A DNA stretch of 64,000 bases from Elymus sibiricus (lineage: Eukaryota; Streptophyta; Magnoliopsida; Poales; Poaceae). The stretch covers positions 307,954,486 to 308,018,485 of the forward strand of contig CM077665.1 in NCBI GenBank assembly GCA_039707655.1, in the 5' to 3' direction. Of this stretch, positions 1 through 10,438 are shown piece after piece (the first letter of the stretch is position 1; the number at the start of each line of letters is the position of its first letter). The notes below the pieces were generated by a model, which was not told the DNA's origin, searched no databases, and saw only the letters and a list, made by a program, of their open reading frames with translations. A program made the translations under genes and the position numbers.

Positions 1-766
1 CGTGAACATGTGCCAAGTCAAGCCACTTGAATCATTCAGAGGAGGATACCATCCTATCATACCACCTCAGAACCATTTTAAAATGCATGTTGGCACTCAA
101 GACAAACCATACTCTTAGCCAATTAAGCATGGCATGAGTAACTATAATCTCTAATTGTCATTGCAAACATGTTCCATCCATAATGAGCTGAATCCAGAAC
201 GATGAGCTAATCATATTTACAAAAACAAAATAGGTCGAGTTCATACCAGCTTTTCTCCATCTCAATCACTTCATCATATATCGTCATTATTGCCTTTCAC
301 TTGCAACCGAACGGTGTGAATAATAATAAGAGTGCACGTGCATTGGACTAAGCTGGAATCTGCAAACAATAACGAAAAGGAGAAGGCAAGGTAATAGGGG
401 CTCTCTGTAAGATAAACAATAAGGCATATGAGAGCCACTCAACATTTTCATCGTGGCCTTCTCCTTACGACCCAAAGAAAAGAAATTTCGAAACAAGAAC
501 GGGAAAAACTATTTACACGGGAAAGCTCCCAACAAGCAAAAGAAGAACGAGAAATCTTTTTGGGTTTTCTTTTAATGATACAACTAAACAAACTGAAAGG
601 TAAAGCTAGAACTAATTTTTTTGGATTTTCTCAAGGTTAATTAAGCACACAGGAAGAAAGCGGAAAGAAGAAATAAAATACCATGGATGATACAATGAAA
701 ACGTATAAGCACCGACACATGGAATGAGTGTGTAAACATGAATGTAATGTCGGTGAGAAATACGTA
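1..766 (-). other. 3' untranslated part of element A
   Basis: No convincing coding sequence on either strand. By analogy with the 1.4-1.5 kb stretches between the 3' ORF and the 3' LTR in elements B and H, this is untranslated sequence before A's off-window 3' LTR. Confidence 0.5.
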
Positions 767-779
767 CTCCCCCAAGCTT
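767..779 (-). other. Internal polypurine-like motif after the 3' ORF of element A
   Basis: On the minus strand this reads AAGCTTGGGGGAG, identical to the polypurine tract beside the 3' LTR of the related elements B and H. It lies about 20 nt past the stop of the ATHILA-type ORF and is not followed by an LTR. The same second copy occurs after the 3' ORFs of B (10391-10403) and H (40792-40804). Confidence 0.6.
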
Positions 780-800
780 AGGCTTTTGGCCTAAGTTGGT

Positions 801-1883
801 CTAGTGCCATGGCTGGAAATAACCATCTCCTGGATACTCCGGAGGATACCGAGGGTTCCACTGGTTGGCGAGCTCCTGTGGCTCCCACTGAAAAACTGGT
901 TCTTGATACGGATCAAGGGCTGGTGCCGACTCAGGTGCTATGGGTTGCGACAAGCCCCAATATCTATAGATGTCCTCAGGCATAATAGTGTACCTGCCTG
1001 AATGGATATCGAACAAAGAAGAAGCAGGCAGAGTAATAATCTCACAAGTAGCCTGACTAAATACTAGGTTGTAAAGCAGCCTTCTATCATTATCCCTCCT
1101 AATAAAATCATGTGCTACCATACTATCATAGTCTAAATATCTTGTAGGTAGTAACCTTTCCTCTTCCTCGTCAAGCCTAAAGGGTATTTTAAAGTGTTCT
1201 GCTAGACGAGATGCATAGATACCTCCGAATATGGGGCCCTTCGAACGGTTTAAGTTCAACCGTTGGGCCACTATAGCACCCAGACTAAAAGTTCTATCAG
1301 CAAGTAAAGCATGGCGCAGAATGGCGAGGTCGGGAGCACTAAGGCTTCCACTCTCCCCACGACCAACTAAACATCTCCCCGCGAATAATGAATAATAGCG
1401 TAGAACAGGAAAATGTAAACTAGCCGCTCTTGCCTTTGACACCCCTCTCTCTTCCCCCACAGTGATTGCGGCAATAAAGTCCTCTATGTCTCTAGGACGT
1501 GGTTCACTGGTGCTGCCCTCATAAGGTATTTCGCAAACTTTGCAAAAATCGTAAAGTTTCATCTCCTTAGGCACATCATATAAGTAAAATTCTACCATGG
1601 GAGGATTCTTCCTAGGATAAAAGTGAAAATTTTGCACGAAGATATTAGTGAGTAGGAGGTACTGGTCACACTTATCGTTGAGGAAGTCGGTGATGCCTGC
1701 ATTCTCATCCAAATAATAAAAATCTTCATAAATTCCGGCCGCCCTCAAGAATGCCTCACTTGGCCATTCACACGGCCGAACCTCCGCGACGCGAGGAAGA
1801 TTATATTTGGACTTCTTCTTCACCTCATTTTCATCTTCTTTAGAGCCCCGGCTTGAAGAGCGTCTTAATAATCTCCTCATCAT
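801..1883 (-). CDS. ATHILA-type 3' ORF protein (360 aa, function unknown)
   Basis: An uninterrupted reading frame in the position of the env-like third ORF of Athila elements. The ATG at 1883 is chosen because it opens the basic, serine-rich N-terminus (MMRRLLRRSSSR); the upstream in-frame extension is AT-rich leader. Residues about 30-300 form a globular region with motifs such as CEWPSEAFLRAAGIYEDFYYL and a YYSLFAGRCLVGRGE segment, which I recognise as resembling the plant Athila ORF-1/plant transposon domain family. The tail is rich in Pro, Gln and Trp. No signal peptide or clear membrane segment is visible, so a true envelope role is not supported. It is the only long intact retroelement ORF here, despite stops in the gag of the same element. 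A promoter-like block lies upstream. Confidence 0.7.
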   Translation of the reverse strand: MMRRLLRRSSSRGSKEDENEVKKKSKYNLPRVAEVRPCEWPSEAFLRAAGIYEDFYYLDENAGITDFLNDKCDQYLLLTNIFVQNFHFYPRKNPPMVEFYLYDVPKEMKLYDFCKVCEIPYEGSTSEPRPRDIEDFIAAITVGEERGVSKARAASLHFPVLRYYSLFAGRCLVGRGESGSLSAPDLAILRHALLADRTFSLGAIVAQRLNLNRSKGPIFGGIYASRLAEHFKIPFRLDEEEERLLPTRYLDYDSMVAHDFIRRDNDRRLLYNLVFSQATCEIITLPASSLFDIHSGRYTIMPEDIYRYWGLSQPIAPESAPALDPYQEPVFQWEPQELANQWNPRYPPEYPGDGYFQPWH

Positions 1884-2068
1884 TTTTTTCTGAAAAATTC
1901 CTGAAATTTTTAGTGACTCACAATAAAGGTGAACAAAACTCAACAAAACTTATAGCAACTACTCCCACAAGTGCCTAGAGGCTATATCATGCATCAAAAC
2001 TACTTGGGACCATACAAATTTAACATGCAAGCTCAAGAACAAGGTCACCACAGCAGCAAAAATTTGCA

Positions 2069-2079
2069 ATATATAAAGC
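2069..2079 (-). promoter_or_regulatory. TATA-like box upstream of the ATHILA-type ORF
   Basis: The minus strand reads CTTTATATATTG, about 190 nt upstream of the ATG at 1883 and about 210 nt downstream of the GGCGCGCC palindrome. Position and sequence fit an internal promoter; no transcript evidence is available. Confidence 0.4.
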
Positions 2080-2287
2080 ACTAGAACAAAAACTAATTGG
2101 ACCATTGGAGGAGTTACATACCGAAGAACAATCCCCCAAAACAGTTTTGCAAATGGAGCTTTGCACAAGGAGATCGAAAATGGCAGCAAAATGAGCTAGA
2201 ACACGGGTTTGAGCAATGGTGGGATTTTTTCTGGAGGAAGACGAAGTGGATGGTGGCTGGATTAAGTGAGGGGGGCCTACGTGGGAC

Positions 2288-2340
2288 CCACAAGCTGGGG
2301 GGCGCGCCCAGGGAGGTCGGCGCGCCCTGCAGGCTTGTGG
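2288..2340. promoter_or_regulatory. LTR-like GGCGCGCC palindromic block inside element A
   Basis: Inverted arms CCACAAGC (2288-2295) and GCTTGTGG (2333-2340) enclose two GGCGCGCC octamers (2301-2308 and 2319-2326). The same arrangement is found in the LTRs of A (6614-6667) and H (33849-33903) and upstream of the 3' ORF of H (40026-40076). It lies upstream of the ATHILA-type ORF in that gene's orientation. Confidence 0.6.
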
Positions 2341-2770
2341 CCCACTGGTGCAGCCCCCTGATGTGTTGTCAGTGCCAAAAATTCTTAAATATTCCAGAAA
2401 AAATCATACTACATTTTCAGGGCATTTGGGGAACTTTTATTTTCAGGTCACTTTTTTATTGCACGGATAAAACAGAAAACAGAAAAATAATAGCATTTTT
2501 ACTGTAATTAACTCTAAATAACAGAAAGTAAAAGTTGGGTACAGAAGGTTGTGCTTTCTAAATTCATCCATCTCATGCCCGTCAAAAAGAATCCATCAAT
2601 AAGGTTGATCAAGTCTTATTGACAAACTTTTTTCAAATGACACGGAACCAGAGAACTTTCGAATAACACTAGGTTACCTCAATGGGGATATGCATGTCCC
2701 CAACAATAAGTATATCATATTTCTTTTTGGTAGTAGGGAGAGGGAATTCAAAATCTCCAATAATAATCGT
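2341..2770 (-). other. Non-coding junction of element A where pol is missing
   Basis: An autonomous element would carry reverse transcriptase, RNase H and integrase between protease and the 3' ORF. No RT, RNase H or integrase motif can be read here in any frame; the sequence is AT-rich and noncoding. The deletion end points are not obvious. Confidence 0.6.
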
Positions 2771-3436
2771 TCAAATTTTTCCAATGGAGTTGATACTATG
2801 AACTTGAGGTTGTTTCTTCGGAAAGTGCACCGTATGTTCATTACCATTAACATGAAAAGTGACATTGCCTTTGTTGCAATCAATAACAGCCCCTGCAGTG
2901 TTCAAAAAGGGTCTACCAAGGATGATCAACATACTATCGTCCTCGGGAATATCAAGAATAACAAAGTCTGTTAAGATAGTAACATTTGCAACTACAACAG
3001 GCACATCCTCACAAATACCGATGGGTAAAACAGTTGATTTATCAGCCATTTGCAGAGATATTTCAGTAGGTGTCAACTTATTCAAATCAAGTCTACGATA
3101 TAAAGAGAAAGGCATAACACTAACACCAGCTCCAACATCACATAAAGCAGTTTTAACATAATTTCTTTTAATAGAGCATGGTATAGTAGGTATTCCGGGA
3201 TCTCCTAGTTTCTTTGGTACTTCACCCTTAAAAGTATAATTAGCAAGCATGGTGGAAATCTCAGCTTCCGATATCTTTCTTTTATTTGTCACAATATCTT
3301 TCATATACTTAGCATAAGGAGACATTTTCAGAATATCAGTCAAGCGCATACGCAAAAAGACAGGTCTAAGCATTTCAACAAAGCGCTCAAAGTCCTCATC
3401 ATCCTTTTTCTTGGATGGATTAGGAGGAAAGGGCAT
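2771..3436 (-). pseudogene. Retropepsin-like aspartic protease of element A
   Basis: The protease that would mature the Gag-Pol polyprotein, in the same frame as the upstream gag. The active-site region reads ALCDVGAGVSVMPFSLYRR, the usual place of the D-[ST/L]-G-A motif in Athila-group proteases, with the second catalytic-fold landmark IILGRPFLNTAGAVID about 75 residues later. Length and layout match the protease in elements B and H (CDxGAS...IPF, IFGRPFL). The frame ends 3' of the fold, and no RT follows. An upstream in-frame stop (3518-3520) separates it from gag, so it could be made only by readthrough or re-initiation. Confidence 0.7.
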
Positions 3437-3517
3437 GGGTTTCTGAACCCATGGTTCTCTTTCTTTACCATGCTTCCTAGCAACAACGTATCTTTTATCA
3501 TATCTTTTATTCTTAGG

Positions 3518-5431
3518 TTATGGGTTATCAAGATCAACAACCGGTACAATCTCCACATCATTATCATTACTAGGTTGAGCATCAACATGAACATCATCAT
3601 TAATATTATCACTAGGCTCATGTTCATCACCAAATTGTGTCTCAGCATCAGAAATAGAAATATCATTTGGGTTTTCATGAGTACCTATAACAGGTTCACT
3701 AGCAGCATGCAAAGTCCTATCGTCATTCTTTTTCCCTATATTACTAGGACGATTAGGTGCATCAGAATTAGTTCTCTGAGAATCTTGCACAATCCTGTTA
3801 GGGTGGCCCTCAGGATACAAAGGTTCCTGAGTCATTTTACCACCTCTAGTCACAACTCTAACAGAATGATCATTGTTCTTACCATTCATCTCATTTAGCT
3901 AATCATTTTGTGCCTTAAGTACTTGTTCTACTTGAGTAGTTACCATGGAAGCATGTTTACTAATAAGCTTAAGATCATTGATTGTTCTACTCACATAATC
4001 ACCTAAGCGATCAAGCATGTAAGCATTGTTTTTCAATTGTCTACTAACATAAGCATTGAAATTTTCTTGCTTAACAATAAAGTTATCAAACTCATCCAAG
4101 CATTGGCTAGCAGACTTATTATAAGGAATATCACCTTCATCAAATCTACAGAGAGAATTTACCTCTACTACCTGTGTCGGGTTATCAACACCATGTATTT
4201 CTTCAATAGGTGGTAGATTTTTAACATCTTCAGCTTTAATACCTTTTTCTTTCATAGATTTCTTTGCCTCTTGCATATCTTCAGGACTGAGAAATAGAAT
4301 ACCTCTTTTCTTCGGAGTTGGTTTTGGAGGTGGTTCGGGAATAGTCCAATCATTATGATTGCTTAATATATTATTCAATAGTAGTCCAGCTTGTTCAACA
4401 GTTCGTTCCCTGAAAACACAACCAGCACAACAATCTAGGTGGTCCCTAGAAGCATCGGTTAGTCCATTATAAAAGATATCAAGTATTTCGTTTTTCTTGA
4501 GAGGATGATCAGGCAAAGCATTAAGTAATTGGAGAAGCCTCCCCCAAGCTTGTGGGAGACTCTCTTCTTCAATTTGCGCAAAGTTAAATATTTCCTGCAA
4601 GGCAGCTTGTTTCTTATGGGCAGGAAAATATTTTTCAGAGAAGTAATATATCATATCCTGGGGACTACGCACACAACCAGGAACTAGAGAATTAAACCAT
4701 ATCTTAGCATCACCCTTTAATGAGAAAGGAAACAACTTAAGAATATAGTAATAATGAATTTTTTCCACATGAGTAAATAGGGTGGCTATATCATTCAATT
4801 TAGTAAGATGTGCCACAACAGTTTCAGATTCATAACCATGGAAAGGATCAGATTCAACCAAAGTAATCAACTCAGGATCGACAGAGAATTCATAATCCTT
4901 ATCAGTAACAAAGATAGGTGAAGTAGCAAATTTACGATCATATTGCATTCTAGCATTCAAAGATTTTTCCTTCCACTTGCGCAGTAATTTCTTAAGATCA
5001 TCTCTATCCTTACAAGCAAGAAAGTCCCTAGCTACCTCTCCTTCCATAACATAACCCTTAGGTATATTAGGCAATTCATATCTAGGAGAGCTAGGTCTAG
5101 CAGGTGTATCATAGTGTTCAGTTTCAATAATTTCATCAGATTCAGAAATATCATCAGTTTCAGCATTCACACTAGCAATTTGTTCATCAAGAAATTCACC
5201 CAGTGGCACAGTGTTATCAAGCAAAGTATCATCATAAGCATCATGCATAGCAGAAGTGGCATCATCAATTACTTGCGACATATCAGAATTACGAGCAGGT
5301 GGTGGTGTCGCAAGTTTACTCTTAACAGAAGGTGAATCAAGTGCAGAGCTAGATGGCAGTTCCTTACCTCCCCTCGTAGTAGAGGGATAGATCTTGGTTT
5401 TTGGATCTTTCAAATTCTTCATAGTGATCAA
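3518..5431 (-). pseudogene. Gag protein of element A (one in-frame stop)
   Basis: Capsid precursor of an Athila-group gypsy element. The N-terminal third is acidic linker. The retrotransposon gag domain is recognisable from VVAHLTKLNDIATLFTH through YYYILKLFPFSLKGDAKIWF and AHKKQAALQEIFNF, followed by a Pro/Lys linker and a C-terminal helical stretch. No CCHC knuckle is seen, as in the gags of related B and H. An in-frame TAG at 3899-3901 interrupts the frame; reading continues in the same frame to a TAA at 3518-3520 and then into the protease. The protein is closely similar to the gag of outer element Z (6905-7338, 63269-64000), so A inserted into a relative. Confidence 0.8.
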
Positions 5432-5471
5432 CAGATATAAATCCCAAGTGACTCAGAGAATAGAGCTATGC

Positions 5472-5489
5472 TCCCTAGCAACGGCGCCA
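5472..5489 (-). other. Primer-binding site of element A (tRNA-Asp type)
   Basis: The minus strand reads TGGCGCCGTTGCTAGGGA, one base different from the site in element B (61730-61747). It matches the 3' end expected for plant tRNA-Asp and lies 11 nt inside the 5' LTR edge, as in B and H. Confidence 0.75.
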
Positions 5490-5500
5490 GAAAAAGGTCT

Positions 5501-6904
5501 TGATAACCCACAAGTATAGGGGATCGCAACAGTTTTTGAGGGTAGAGTATTCAACCCAAATTTATTGATTCGACACAAGGGGAGCCAAAGAATATTCTCG
5601 AGTATTAGCATCTGAGTTGTCAATTCAACCACACCTGAAAGACTTAATATCTGCAGCAAAGTATTTAGTAGCAAAGTAGTATGGAAGTAACGGTAACGGT
5701 GGCAAAAGTGACAGTAGCAGTATTGTAGTATTTGTAACAGTAGCAACGAAAAAGTAACTTAGCAAAGATCAATATGTGAAAAGCTCGTAGGCATTGGATT
5801 AGTGATGGATAATTATGTCGGATGGCATTCATCATGCAATAGTTATAACATAGGGTGATACAGAACTAGCTCCAATTCATCAATGTAATATAGGCATGTA
5901 TTCCATATATAGTCATACGTGCTTATGGAAAAGAACTTGCATGACATCTTTTGTCCTACCCTCCCGTGGCAGCGGGGTCCTAATGGAAACTAAGGGATAT
6001 TAAGGCCTCCTTTTAATAGAGAACCGGACCAAAGCATTAGCACTTAGTGAATACATGAACTCCTCAAACTACGGTAATCACCGGAAAGAATCCTAGTTAT
6101 TGTCACCCTGGGGGATGCGGATCATAACTCGTAATAGGTGTCTACAACTTGCAAGATAGGATCAAGAACACATATATATTCATGAAAACATAATAGGTTC
6201 AGATCTGAAATCATGGCACTCGGGCCCTAGTGACAAGCATTAAGCACAGCAAAGTCATAGCAACTTCAATATCAGAACATAGTGGATACTAGGGATCAAA
6301 CCCTAACAAAACTAACTCGATTACATGGTAGATCTCATCCAACCCATCACTGTCCAGCAAACCTACGATGGAATTACTCACGAACGGCAGAGAGCATCAT
6401 GAAATTGGTGATGAAGGATGGTTGGTGATGACGACGGCGTCAATTTCCCCTCTCCGGAGCCCAAATCAGACTCCAGATCTGCCCTCCCGAGGAAGAACAG
6501 GAGGTGGCGGCGGCTCCATATCGTAAAACGCGATGAACTCTTCTCTCTGATTTTTTTCTCCCCGAATAGGAATATATAGAGTTGGAGTTGAGGTCGGCGA
6601 AGCTCCAGGGGGCCCACAAGACAGGGGGGCGCGCCCTAGGGGGGGGGCGCATCCCCCTGGCTTGTGGTCAGGTGGTTGACCTCCTCCGGTTGATTCTTTC
6701 ACCAGTATTTTTTATTAATTCCAAAATTATTCTCCGTAAATTTTGAGGTCAATCCGAGAACTTTTATTTCTGCACAAAAATAACACCAAGGCAATTCTGC
6801 TGAAAATAGCGTCAGTCCGGGTTAGTTCCATTCAAATAATGCAAATTAGAGTCCAAAACAAGGGCAAAAGAGTTTGGAAAAGTAGATACGATGGAGACGT
6901 ATCA
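5501..6904 (-). repeat. 5' LTR of element A (1404 bp)
   Basis: On the minus strand it starts TGATACGTCTCC at 6904 and ends with TTATCA at 5501, giving inverted TGATA/TATCA termini. The left edge abuts the tRNA-Asp primer site; the right edge abuts the reading frame of Z's gag. It contains the CCACAAG...GGCGCGCC...GGCTTGTGG block at 6614-6667. The partner LTR is outside the window, so its target duplication cannot be checked. Confidence 0.8.
6614..6667. promoter_or_regulatory. GGCGCGCC palindromic block in the LTR of element A
   Basis: CCACAAG (6614-6620) and GGCTTGTGG (6659-6667) flank one exact GGCGCGCC (6628-6635) and a degenerate second copy. This is the LTR counterpart of the internal block at 2288-2340. 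Confidence 0.55.
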
Positions 6905-7338
6905 CTACACATGTTGAAACTGAAACTATGCCACTGAATGAATTACTTGATGCTCATATTGCTAAAGCTAGAGAACTTGAAAATGTTGAAACTGATGAGG
7001 ACTTTGAATCACCTGTTACACCTCGCTCTCCTAATAGATATGAATTTCCTCATGTACCTGAAGGCTATGTCATGGATAAGGAAACAGCTAGTGATTTCTT
7101 TCCTTGTGAAAATAGAGAAGACTTGAAAAAACTACTAGGCAAACTGAAAGAAAAGTATATGATGGAGAAAATGAAATATGATCCTAAATTTGCTACTCCT
7201 CATATATTTGTTACTGATAAGGATTATGAATTCTCTGTTGACCCTGAGTTTATTCCTATAGTAGAATCCGATCCTTTCCATGATTATGAAAATGAAATTA
7301 TTGTCGAACACCTTATGAAACTGAATGATATTGCTGCT
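6905..7338 (+). pseudogene. Gag of element Z, N-terminal piece cut by A and B
   Basis: Open frame with the acidic linker MPLNELLDAHIAKARE, the YEFPHVPEGYVMDKETASDF segment and the start of the gag domain (VEHLMKLNDIAA). It is collinear with residues about 75-225 of element A's gag. The left end is broken by A; the right end is cut by B after the codons for IAA, with CTGCT at 7334-7338 as the duplicated target. It continues at 63269. Confidence 0.85.
7334..7338. repeat. Target-site duplication of element B, left copy (CTGCT)
   Basis: Five bases directly before the LTR terminus TGATGACC at 7339; the matching copy is at 63269-63273, directly after the other LTR. Confidence 0.9.
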
Positions 7339-8856
7339 TGATGACCCACAAGTATAGGGGATCAATCGTAGTCTTTTCGATAAATAAGAGTGTCAAACCC
7401 AACGAGGAGCAGAAGGAAATGACAAGCGGTTTTCAGCAAGGTAATTTCTGCAAGCACTGAAATTGTCGGTAACAGATAGTTTGATAGCAAGATAATTGGT
7501 AGCAAGAAAGTAACGGTAACGGTAAACAAGGTGCAGCTAGGTAGCCCAATCCCTTTGAGGCAAAGGACAGGCCAGAACAATCACTAGTAATGGGCAAAGT
7601 GTTCTTGAGGGTACACGGGAATTTCTTCTAGTCACTTTTATCATGTTGGTTTGATTCGTGTTCGCTACTTTGATAATTTAATATGTGGGTGGACCGGTGC
7701 TAAGGTGCTGTTCTTACTTGAACTAACAACCGACTTATGATTAACCCGCTCGCAAGCATCCGCAACTACGAGAAAAGTATTAAGACAAAGTCTAACCATA
7801 GCATTAAACATGTGGATCCAAATCAGCCCCTTACGAAGTAGCGCATAAACTAGGGTTTAAGCTTCTGTCACTCTAGCAACCCATCATCTAATAACTACTC
7901 CACAATGCATTCCTTAGGCCCATGAATGGTGAAGTGTCATGTAGTCAACGTTCACATGACACCACTAAGGGAATCACAACATACATATCATCAAAATATC
8001 GAACACATATCAAATTCACATGATTACTTGCAACATGACTTCTCCCATGACCTCAAGAACAAAGGTAACTACTCACAAATAATAAGCATGCTCAAGATCA
8101 GAGAGGTATTGAATAACATATTGGATCTGAACATATAATCTTTCACCAAATAAACCATATAGTAATCAACTACACAAGGTAATCAACACTACTAGTCACC
8201 CACATGTACCAATCTGAGGTTTCGGTACAAAGATTGAACACAAGAGATGAACTAGGGTTTGAGAGGAGATGGTGCTGTTGAAGATGTTGATGAAGATTGG
8301 CCTCCCAAAGATGAGAGGGGTGTTGGTGATGACAATAGCTTCGATTTCCCCCTCTGGGAGGGAAGTTCCCCTGGCAGAATCGCTCCGCCGGAGGGCAAAA
8401 GTGCTCCTGCCAAAGTTCCGCCTCGAGGCGGCGGCACTTCGTCCCGAAAGTCCTCCTCTGATTTTTTTCTAGGTCAAGAGAGACCTTATACCAGAAGATG
8501 GGCACCGGAGGTGGGCCAGGCTGGGCACAACCCATCAGGGAGCGCCCAGGGGGCCTGGCGCGCCCTGGTGGGTTGTGCCCACCTGGGGGCCTCCTCCGGT
8601 AGATTCCAGCTCTAGTATTTTTTATTAAATGTAAAAATAATCTCCGTAAAATTTCAGCTTCATTGGAGTTGTGCAGATTAGGTATCTCTGACGTGCTTTT
8701 CTTGGGTCCAGAATTTTAACTGCCAGTATTCTCCCTCCATGTGTAAACCTTGCATATTATGAGAGAAAAGGCATTAGAATCACTCCCCAAAGCATTATTA
8801 TTCAACAAAACAAAGTAAATAACAGTAGGAAATCATGATGCAAAATGGACGTATCA
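7339..8856 (-). repeat. 3' LTR of element B (1518 bp)
   Basis: Termini TGATGACC at 7339 and GTATCA at 8856 match the partner LTR at 61759-63268. The polypurine tract CTCCCCCAAGCTT (plus strand) sits just beyond 8857. It contains a 12-bp perfect inverted repeat (8523-8534 and 8569-8580) around a GGCGCGCC-like core, and a TATAAGG-type box on the minus strand near 8487-8493. Confidence 0.92.
8523..8580. promoter_or_regulatory. Palindromic block in the LTR of element B
   Basis: Arms GGGCACAACCCA (8523-8534) and TGGGTTGTGCCC (8569-8580) are perfect inverted repeats enclosing GCGCCC and GGCGCGCC. Same layout as in the LTRs of A and H but with different arm sequence, so the structure rather than the bases is conserved. 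Confidence 0.55.
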
Positions 8857-8857
8857 A

Positions 8858-8870
8858 CTCCCCCAAGCTT
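8858..8870 (-). other. Polypurine tract of element B
   Basis: Minus strand AAGCTTGGGGGAG, one base away from the 3' LTR. This is the expected plus-strand priming site for reverse transcription and is identical to the tract of H (42311-42323). Confidence 0.85.
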
Positions 8871-10390
8871 AGACCTCGCTTGTCCTCAAGTGAAAGCCAA
8901 TATTGAAAAGCATGTCCACATGGTTTGAGAGAGAGGTGTCGATAAAAAAAAATACGGACATAGAACCATCATGCTTATTATCATAACAACAATAAACTCT
9001 AACAAAGGAACTTATTTCAATACATTTTTATCATATAGCTTCTCATGAACAAGTAACAATTCATCACAACAGAGAAGTATGAAGCATAAACCTTATTGGG
9101 AACCAACAAACTATATTCTCAGTCAAATTTGCAACTACAATTCATCATCTTTTCAGGAAGGGTCTCATGTAGGAGCCTTTTGGCAAGTCCACATACTCAA
9201 CCATCATTTAGTCTTCTATGATTGCTAACGCTCACGACATACCCATGAACAAAAAGTTTCAACCGAACACGTAGGAAGATAGGGGCTTATAATTTTTGCC
9301 TCCCAACTCACTCACCTCAAGGGTGATGTCAACAATAACAACTCATGCCCACCCATATCCAACTGGATATATGTGCCTAGATCTTTCCTCACCACATGAT
9401 GCTTGCAAAAGAAAAAGGTAAAAAAGGAATAGGGAAGAATACTTGGACTCTTTGCATAAAAGCAAGTGCATAAAAGTAAAAGATAGGCCCTTCGCAGAGG
9501 GAAGCGGAGGTTGTCATGCGCTTATTGGTTTGTATGCCCAATCCCTTAATGTAAAAGAACATCATGCTATATTGCCCCCTATGATAGCAATCTTTATTAT
9601 GCAGTCCGTCGCTTTTATTACTTTGCCATCATAAGTTCGTATAACTCTCAATTTTCTCTTACACTAACTGATCAAAACACTTTTAGAAGCAATTGTTATT
9701 GCCTGGTTGCACCGATGACAACTTACTTAAAGGATCTTTCTCGATCCATAGGTAGGTATGGTGGACACTCGAAGAAAGAGTTTGGTTTGGGTTTTTGGAT
9801 GCACAATTAGTATCTCTACTTAGTGCGGAATTTTTGGCTAGCAAAGATATTGGGCAAGGACCACATGTTGAAGGATCTATGACAATATAACTTCTATGTG
9901 GATCTGAACAAACATAAATCATTACGTTGTCTTCCTCGTCCAACGTCAACAAATTTGACACATAATATTTGATGGGGGCTCACAATCATAAAAGATGTCC
10001 AAGATAGTATATTTGCATGTGAATCTTCTCTTCCCTTATTAATTCTTTCATGAATTGCATCATTGACCAATGCTATGTTTGTCAATCTCCAATAAATTTT
10101 ACTACTTATACTTTTCCTTATGTGATGTCATTACTCGCCATAAGATTAGCATATGAATTTTTCATTTGTTTCTTTTCCTTTATTTGATTTTAACAAGAAA
10201 GTAGGGAGGCAAAAACTCAAACTAAACTTTATTATATAACTTTCACTCGATTACATAGATAGGCCGCGGAACTAACACACGAAAATAGATCATGCTAAAA
10301 CTTTTATTCAACTAAAGCCAAACGAAACTAAAGATCGAACTAAAATAGGTAAAGGTGAATAAAAGTGGTGGTGATACGATACCGGGGCAC
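8871..10390 (-). other. 3' untranslated stretch of element B
   Basis: About 1.5 kb without a supportable gene, collinear with 40805-42310 of element H. Short open frames exist on both strands but none is shared as a protein between the copies. Confidence 0.65.
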
Positions 10391-10403
10391 CTCCCCCAAG
10401 CTT
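10391..10403 (-). other. Second, internal polypurine-like motif of element B
   Basis: Minus strand AAGCTTGGGGGAG, an exact copy of the LTR-adjacent tract, located about 35 nt past the stop of the 3' coiled-coil ORF and 1.5 kb from the LTR. Confidence 0.6.
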
Positions 10404-10438
10404 GGCTCAAGCCAAGGGGAGTGCCCATACCCGTGAGC

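Larger units (their letters stand above)
1..6904 (-). mobile_element. Element A: Athila-group Ty3/gypsy retrotransposon lacking RT/RNaseH/IN, 3' end off window
   Basis: A minus-strand LTR retrotransposon read from its 5' LTR (5501-6904) leftwards: primer site, gag, protease, then directly an internal promoter-like block and an ATHILA-type ORF. No reverse transcriptase, RNase H or integrase can be read between the protease (ends 2771) and the 3' ORF (starts 1883), so this copy is non-autonomous. The 3' LTR lies beyond the left edge. It sits in the N-terminal part of the gag of outer element Z, whose coding sequence resumes at 6905. Wheat Sabrina/WHAM/Fatima-type families are candidates, but I cannot settle the name. 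Confidence 0.85.

Noticed and set aside
801..1883. The 3' ORF of A as a viral envelope protein
   Set aside because: No signal peptide, transmembrane helix or glycosylation-rich ectodomain is visible; position alone is not evidence.
9443..10085. Short open frames in the 3' untranslated stretch of B
   Set aside because: Not conserved as proteins in the homologous stretch of H (40805-42310).
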